A stretch of 64,000 nt of DNA from Ficedula albicollis (lineage: Eukaryota; Chordata; Aves; Passeriformes; Muscicapidae). Shown in pieces: positions 58,490 through 64,000 of this stretch; position 1 is the stretch's first letter, and the number at the start of each line of letters is the position of its first letter. The notes beneath the pieces were generated by a model. It ran no database searches. It was not told the DNA's origin and was given only the letters and a program-made list of their open reading frames with translations. A program made the translations under genes and the position numbers. The DNA is taken from positions 22,824,789 through 22,888,788 of the forward strand of contig NC_021681.1 in the NCBI RefSeq assembly GCF_000247815.1, read 5' to 3'.

Positions 58490-61400
58490 TATCTCAGGTA
58501 ACACCAGTAGCAGATCCCAGTGAGAATGACTTAGGGATTCGGTGAGGTTGGAGTGACCCTTCCTTAGAGATACTATTTTGGTTTCCAGTGATCCAAGACA
58601 GAGATGATATCTTTCATTACAGCCCTGGGTGGACTTTAGGTCCATTAACTCGCCTAATTGTGCCTCTTGGCTGATTTCTACTCAAGCTTCCAGTTGTGCC
58701 CCAGTGCACCCCAGGGCTGCAATTCCTAATCCTGATGTATTTGCTGTGGGCAGTGCCAGGTCTGTCACTGGTCCACCACACACCAGCAACCAGGGCAGTG
58801 GCACTTACCCCCTTCTAAACCTCCTCCTCTCCTCCCATGCAGAGGGCAAAGCAGCCTTGAGGGACCTCGACTATCTTGTAAAATAAAGTTGCTTATAGAT
58901 GTGCCCCTTTCTCAAGTGCTTTGGCACTCACAGATAAAAGGAAGCTGCTGTGTGTTATTGTTTGTTGGTTGAGCTGATTGGTCAATACTCAGCTACCAAC
59001 ACCCTCTGATTCACAGAACTTGGCTGCAAGAGGTAGACTAAGTAAAAAAAAAAGCATTTTTTTAGCTTTTTTTCCTTTCTCTCTAATTGCCACCAGCAGC
59101 TGAATGCCTAACTGAGGGATATTGACAAAATCTCCCTAATTCATCCAAAATAGCCAGAGGGGGATCATATTTATGTGTGTTTGTAATTTAAATATTTTTT
59201 TTTTAAAAAATCCTCAGCAATTTATAGCTTATATGCTAATGCTATAGAAAATAGGACAAGAATATACAACTTTGTATAAGTAGAAGCTTCTGTTAATTTT
59301 CAAACCTCCCAGAGTCTTTCCTTTGCTAAAGGGAGATAAACCACGTTTTGTGTAGCTTGACAAAGTCGTTCACTCCCAGGCAGGGAAGCTGCACGCCAGC
59401 TTTCAGCCTGAAGTGGCTTTTTGTGGCTGAGCTGGAAACCCTTTAAAAAGGTTTGTAATGGAAATGCTGACAAACAGCACAAAAAGTGGCACTAAGCGAG
59501 CAGTGCTATGATATTTCCAACTTTCTAGGAAGTTCATAGACAGCAAATGGTGAGTTAGGCTGTCCTGAAATAGACTTTTAGCAATCCTGGTTCTCTTTTT
59601 CCTCTGGTGCATGAGTAGAACTTCAAGTTCAAAGGGAGGAGCTGGAGTAGGAGCTGTGGTCCTGCCCCAGTGTGGGGTCTGGCCCCATCCCCAGCCTGGT
59701 GCAGCTGCTCCAAGACGTGCCACTGCTCCAGTTCTCTCCCCAGGCCTGTAAAATCATATTTCATAATTCATATATATTCAAAAGGTTCATATTTCTGTGT
59801 CTCTCACATGAACTACCTGTAGTAGCTTTTTCACCAGGTCTCTAAAAACCTTACAATTATGTTTTATTTACTGTTTTCTTTCTTGGTGAGAAGCATCTTT
59901 GTACTCTTAATTTTCCTTAATTGATTACTGCCTTTTCCATTTGATTTGTTTTAGCCTGTGACATACCTGTTAATTATTTTACATAGGGATTGCTACTGAG
60001 CACAGCCTTTTACAAAACAAAAAGGGTCTCTTGTGTTAATCTACATAGACATGTAACTACATTTTAGAGGGGAAGACACCAGGTTGCACAGTATGGATAT
60101 TGCTGGTTAGGATGTGCACAGTGGGATGCTTTTACTGCCACTAAAATCAATATTAGGTCCCACAGGTTTTGCTGGGAAGAGACATGAATTTTTAAAATGT
60201 CCCATTAAGAGCCCAATCCTGCCACCCTTGCTCACATGTGAAATCCCATTGATATCAGGGAGTCTATTTGCCTGATTAAGGACTAATTCTGTGAATAAGG
60301 ATTTGCAGGAAGTGGCCTTATCTCCTCTGCATACCACAGATCCTGCTCTCTAAAAGTGTTTGCTGTAAGCGCTTATCGTTTATGTAAGTGCCCTTCAATG
60401 GACATTTATATAATGGGGTAAATATTTAAAAAGTTGTGCAGTGCTTTAGCTATGCAGGGCTAAAGGACATGAGTGCTCCTGGCTGGAGCATCAGGCACTT
60501 TCTCCCCTAGTGCCAGGAATTATAAAATGAAAACCTGTGATTGCAGTGAGGTTTGGGAAATGCAAGTGGGATCAAGATATTAGGGTTTTTTAAGTGGGAT
60601 TCACTAGGATGTAAAATCCATCTCTGCTGAAAACTCGAATTAAGCCAACTCAGAAATAATGTTGTTGCTTCACAGTAAAAGGTTTGTTGTAACTTGGCTT
60701 TCTGGCGAGCTGTCAAGTGAAACTTCAGCCATATAAATAATGGTGTTCCAAAAGGAAATGGAGAGGGCAAAATGTTTTGAGGAGATGGCAAACCCTGAGT
60801 AGTGTGTCATTCCCTGGAATATAGATAAGCCATTATTTACAGCCATTACTGGAAAAACACATACAGTGGCTGAGAGGTTTGTTGGTTTGTTTTTTTTTTT
60901 TAATTTGAATAAACTCTTTTGCGTTGTTTGTTCACCACCACCAGAAACTACAGTTACCAAATTAATGAAAACCAAGTGATGCCTCTGAAGAATTTTTAAA
61001 TGAACCTTAACCGCTGCCTACGATGACTCACTCAAAGCGAAGGAAAAAAAATAAATAAATAAAACAAAATTAAGGTGAACTAGCCACTGTTACTAAGAGT
61101 CAATTGACAGAAGGCATGGGTCATTAATTTTGTGTCCTTTGTTTTGTCAGTTTGTTTTCGTGAGGCCTGGTAGAGAAAGTAAAATCAGTCAAGCTGAAAA
61201 TTGTCTGCTCTGTAGCTTATTTCCCCTCCCAGCATGGCCTGACCCAGGGGAGCGCTGCGGGGCCGGGGCCCTCCTGCCCCTCCCGGCCCCCATCCCATGG
61301 CAGGAGGGGTTTGTTGCCAGAATGTTAATTCTGCCCCAGCTCAGATTTAATCATGTGCAGGTTCTGGGCGTTGGGAGCAATGAAATATCCCCCCACATGC

Positions 61401-64000
61401 AGTAACTTCAGTGAGGGTAAAAGACCCCGCCGTGCTTTTGGCCTTAGAGTAAACTCTGACCGAAAGTCAGAGGAAAAAAAAGCCGTGACCAAAGGCAGAA
61501 AGAAACGTATTGCTAATTTTCAAACATCTGTACAAGATTCCCCAGCCTTTTTCTCCTTTGCTTGTACATCCTCCTCACCTGCCTCCCTGGGGTGCCAGGA
61601 TGCTGCAGGTGAGGACCTTGGTGCCCCAGCACATGGGTGGGATCTCTTCTTTCACCAATACCCCAGAAAACCCCTGTGGGGCTGAACTCTTTCATTTCTA
61701 TGCAAATCCTGAATATCTTCAGTGAATAATCGTGGCTAGTCCAGTTTTATGCAGATAGGAATGTTTAACTCTCTGATTGTGGTAGGCTCAGAGGTCCTGC
61801 AGCTGACACAGACCTCATCCCTGCACGGTCCATCCACAGAGGAATGCCTTGCTCTGCAATCACTTTCTCCTTAAAACACTTTAAAAATTGGCGACGTTCA
61901 AAGAAAGCAAACATTACACGTTTGCAACCAAATCCCATAAAATTAGCAGTGAAAACACTTTTCTTTCCGTGCTAGAGATGCAGGAGGTGATAGGTAGACA
62001 TCGGGTACACGAGGCAGATGCTCGTTGTTTTGCTTTTCCGCACCCACGTGAGACCCAGCAGCCCTCCAGCGTGACCACGCATTTCCGTGGCCGCCCACAT
62101 AATCTCTCCCCAAGATGTAAAAGATAAATGTGAACCTTTGGTACATGATTATGCCAAATTGCCGCGTTCCCCCGTGCCTGTGAGGTTTAGGTGGATAATT
62201 GGATTTCTCTTCGTTTTTGGTTTGAAACGATCTTTTCCGTCATTAGGCTGGTTGCCAGAAGTGGGTGTTTGTGGCTGGGTGTTGCTGCGAGGGCTGAGGG
62301 CCAGTGTGCTCATAAACAGAGAAGTGACATAATGTCTTTGGTATAATGAGACAGCTTAATGCAAGGCACTGCAGGAATTAGGGGACATGCTTCAAGAATG
62401 GAAATGAAACGTATGGAAAATGTACCCTTAGTGCTCTGTCAAAAAGACACTAGAAAAAACCCCCACTTATTTGATTAAACACTCTTGGAACGAGTTGTAC
62501 TAAGAAAAAATATTGCTTCAGCTCCATTATCTTAACGTTCATTGGAAATAAATTTCCATTAATTGAGTAGCCTTTAAACCAACAGTTAAAATTGATTTTG
62601 ACACATGCCAAAACCTCACTGTTTTTGGCATTATCTCCTAGATGCTGGATGTTGGTAGGAATGTGCTAAAAAGCTCTTTCTTCCTGTTGAGAGATGGCTA
62701 ACTTTGTTTTTTTGTTGTTAATCTAGCATTGGTGTTGCTTAATATTTGTTTTTAAGAGACCAAAGCAGTTTGCTGAATCACTTTCATGGTTCATTAAAGC
62801 AAAAGCTGCAGCTTCTGTTCTGACTGCCCAGATAACATTTTCAGATAAACACAATTTCCTGAAGTTTGTACCTTTTTTTGGTGGATTTTGTTTTGTTTTG
62901 TTTTCTCCTAGGTCAAGCCCACAACCTTTACCTTATGAAACAGATTACACTTTCCAAATATTGTATGTTAAGTGTGTGTTGTTGCTTGTTATCTATAAAT
63001 CAGATGCAGAGTCTTAATGCCCAAGAATGTTCCGTTAACTCTAAAGAGAAACGTTCACTTTTATATAGGAAAAAAGTCTTGGCAGACAAGTTGGAAGTAC
63101 CAGATGGAATAGGTTGTGCCACACGGATTATAAGATTTCCCCCCCTCCTCCCTTCTTATTGATGTCTTAAATTGAACATGTTCCATCTGTCTGCTCTCAA
63201 TAATGAATAGTAACTTTTTTTTTTATTGTAAAGGTAACAAATTCCATATAGAATAAATTAATTCAAGCATGTAATGAAATGGGGTAGGATTGTGTGCGTT
63301 GGAATTATGTGAAGAAATCTAATATAGTTTGTAAACTGCAGCAGGTAAGACTGGTGGCAGAACTGACAGCTACTCAGGGAAGGGCAGGTAAAAATTGCTG
63401 TTAAAAATGATGTCAGGAGAAGTTTGCAGCAAGAGCCTCAGAATCTCACAGGATGAGAAATTCGGTTGTGCCACCAGAGTTTATTCGATTTAGCAGTGCT
63501 TGGATAAGGGGCTTTCAGTCGTGTCAGGTCCTTTCCAGCATGAAGGGTCCGTGGGTCGGTAGAAATGTGGTGTTTTACCTGTGCTGAGGCCCCTTGGTGC
63601 TGCTGGAAGTAAACATAACAGTGACCATCAGCCTCCAGTTCCCCCTGCGTCTCCTCAAGAGGCTGGACATTGCTCTGTTAGACCAAAAGCATTTTTAATT
63701 TCTCCTCACTGGAAAAAATCCAAAGGATATAAACTCAAAGCAAACTCAAGTGCTTTGTACACTGAAGCAAAAACAAAGTAACCTTTTAATGCAGTGATGA
63801 GCTGTTGGGTTTCAGACTGATATGTTTGGTTTGAGATAAATCCCTCCTCCTGCTTGAGACTGCATTTTACTTTCTCTTCTTTACTATGTAGTGGCTTGAG
63901 ATAAAGGCACAGTGCCTTTTTTGCACATGTTTCTATAAATAGAAAATTAAATACAGAACTTTAAATACTAAAACAGGCACACTTTTCTGTTAAAAGTTGA
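58490..64000. other. Non-coding stretch, no gene seen
   Basis: Open frames are 110 codons or fewer with no recognisable features. Contains A/T runs near 59042-59070 and 59196-59210, a T run near 60888-60901, an AAAT tract near 61046-61065 and a TTTTG tract at 62886-62904. A small GC-richer patch lies at about 61235-61300. A 17-bp inverted repeat AAAGGCAC-A-GTGCCTTT sits at 63903-63919. The window ends without a recognisable boundary. Confidence 0.6.
62886..62904. repeat. Short (TTTTG)n microsatellite
   Basis: Successive TTTTG pentanucleotides in a T-rich context. A common simple repeat. Confidence 0.85.

Noticed and set aside
57292..58545. A 417-codon open frame (and two overlapping ones) as a real His/Pro/Ser/Ile-rich protein gene
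   Set aside because: The frames are open only because the CCAT/CAT satellite lacks stop codons in that direction. All three frames are open equally and there is no coding context.
63903..63919. Stem followed by a T run as a transcription terminator
   Set aside because: Intrinsic stem-plus-T terminators are a bacterial device. In vertebrate DNA this is just a small inverted repeat next to T-rich sequence.

Overview
This window looks like non-coding nuclear DNA from a bird. The clearest evidence is a 5'-truncated CR1 retrotransposon 3' end at about 50769-50979 on the minus strand. Its GGTTTGGGTTGGAAGGG box and the order of its conserved blocks are typical of avian and reptilian genomes. The rest fits a vertebrate intergenic or intronic region: moderately AT-rich, stops in all frames, homopolymer tracts, microsatellites and no operon structure. 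I cannot name the species or the locus.

I find no protein-coding exon, tRNA or rRNA that I can support. Open frames are mostly 60-180 codons, roughly what chance gives over 64 kb. Three long overlapping frames of 331-417 codons at 57.3-58.5 kb exist only because a simple-sequence satellite contains no stop codon on that strand. The best reading is a gene desert or the inside of a very long intron. A few compact, complex, motif-rich stretches look like candidate conserved regulatory DNA: 9.9-12.7 kb with a CpG-rich core, 35.6-35.85 kb and 46.96-47.24 kb. This is pattern recognition and has not been checked by alignment.

The most distinctive property is tandem duplication at several scales. 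There are seven two-copy direct repeats with 39-75 bp units: 2991 (61 bp), 3697 (51 bp), 32055 (70 bp), 33514 (43 bp), 39303 (64 bp), 44314 (39 bp) and 54320 (75 bp). There is a 706-bp unit duplicated head-to-tail at 41566-42977 that differs at only three positions. There is also a roughly 970-bp CCAT/CAT satellite at 57521-58489, built from 21 perfect copies of a 40-bp higher-order unit. All three plus-strand frames of the satellite are open and encode the same 40-residue periodic peptide in different phases.

Layout: 1-9.9 kb is AT-rich non-coding DNA with a microsatellite and two short tandem dimers. 9.9-12.7 kb holds the CpG-rich block and a possible conserved cluster. 12.7-32 kb is featureless apart from two GC-richer blocks (16.8-17.3 and 23.9-24.4 kb) and a 26-nt palindrome. 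32-44.4 kb carries most of the tandem dimers and the 706-bp duplication. 46.96-47.24 kb is a second candidate conserved element. 50.8 kb holds the CR1. 54.3 kb holds another dimer, 57.5-58.5 kb the satellite, and the remainder is unremarkable.
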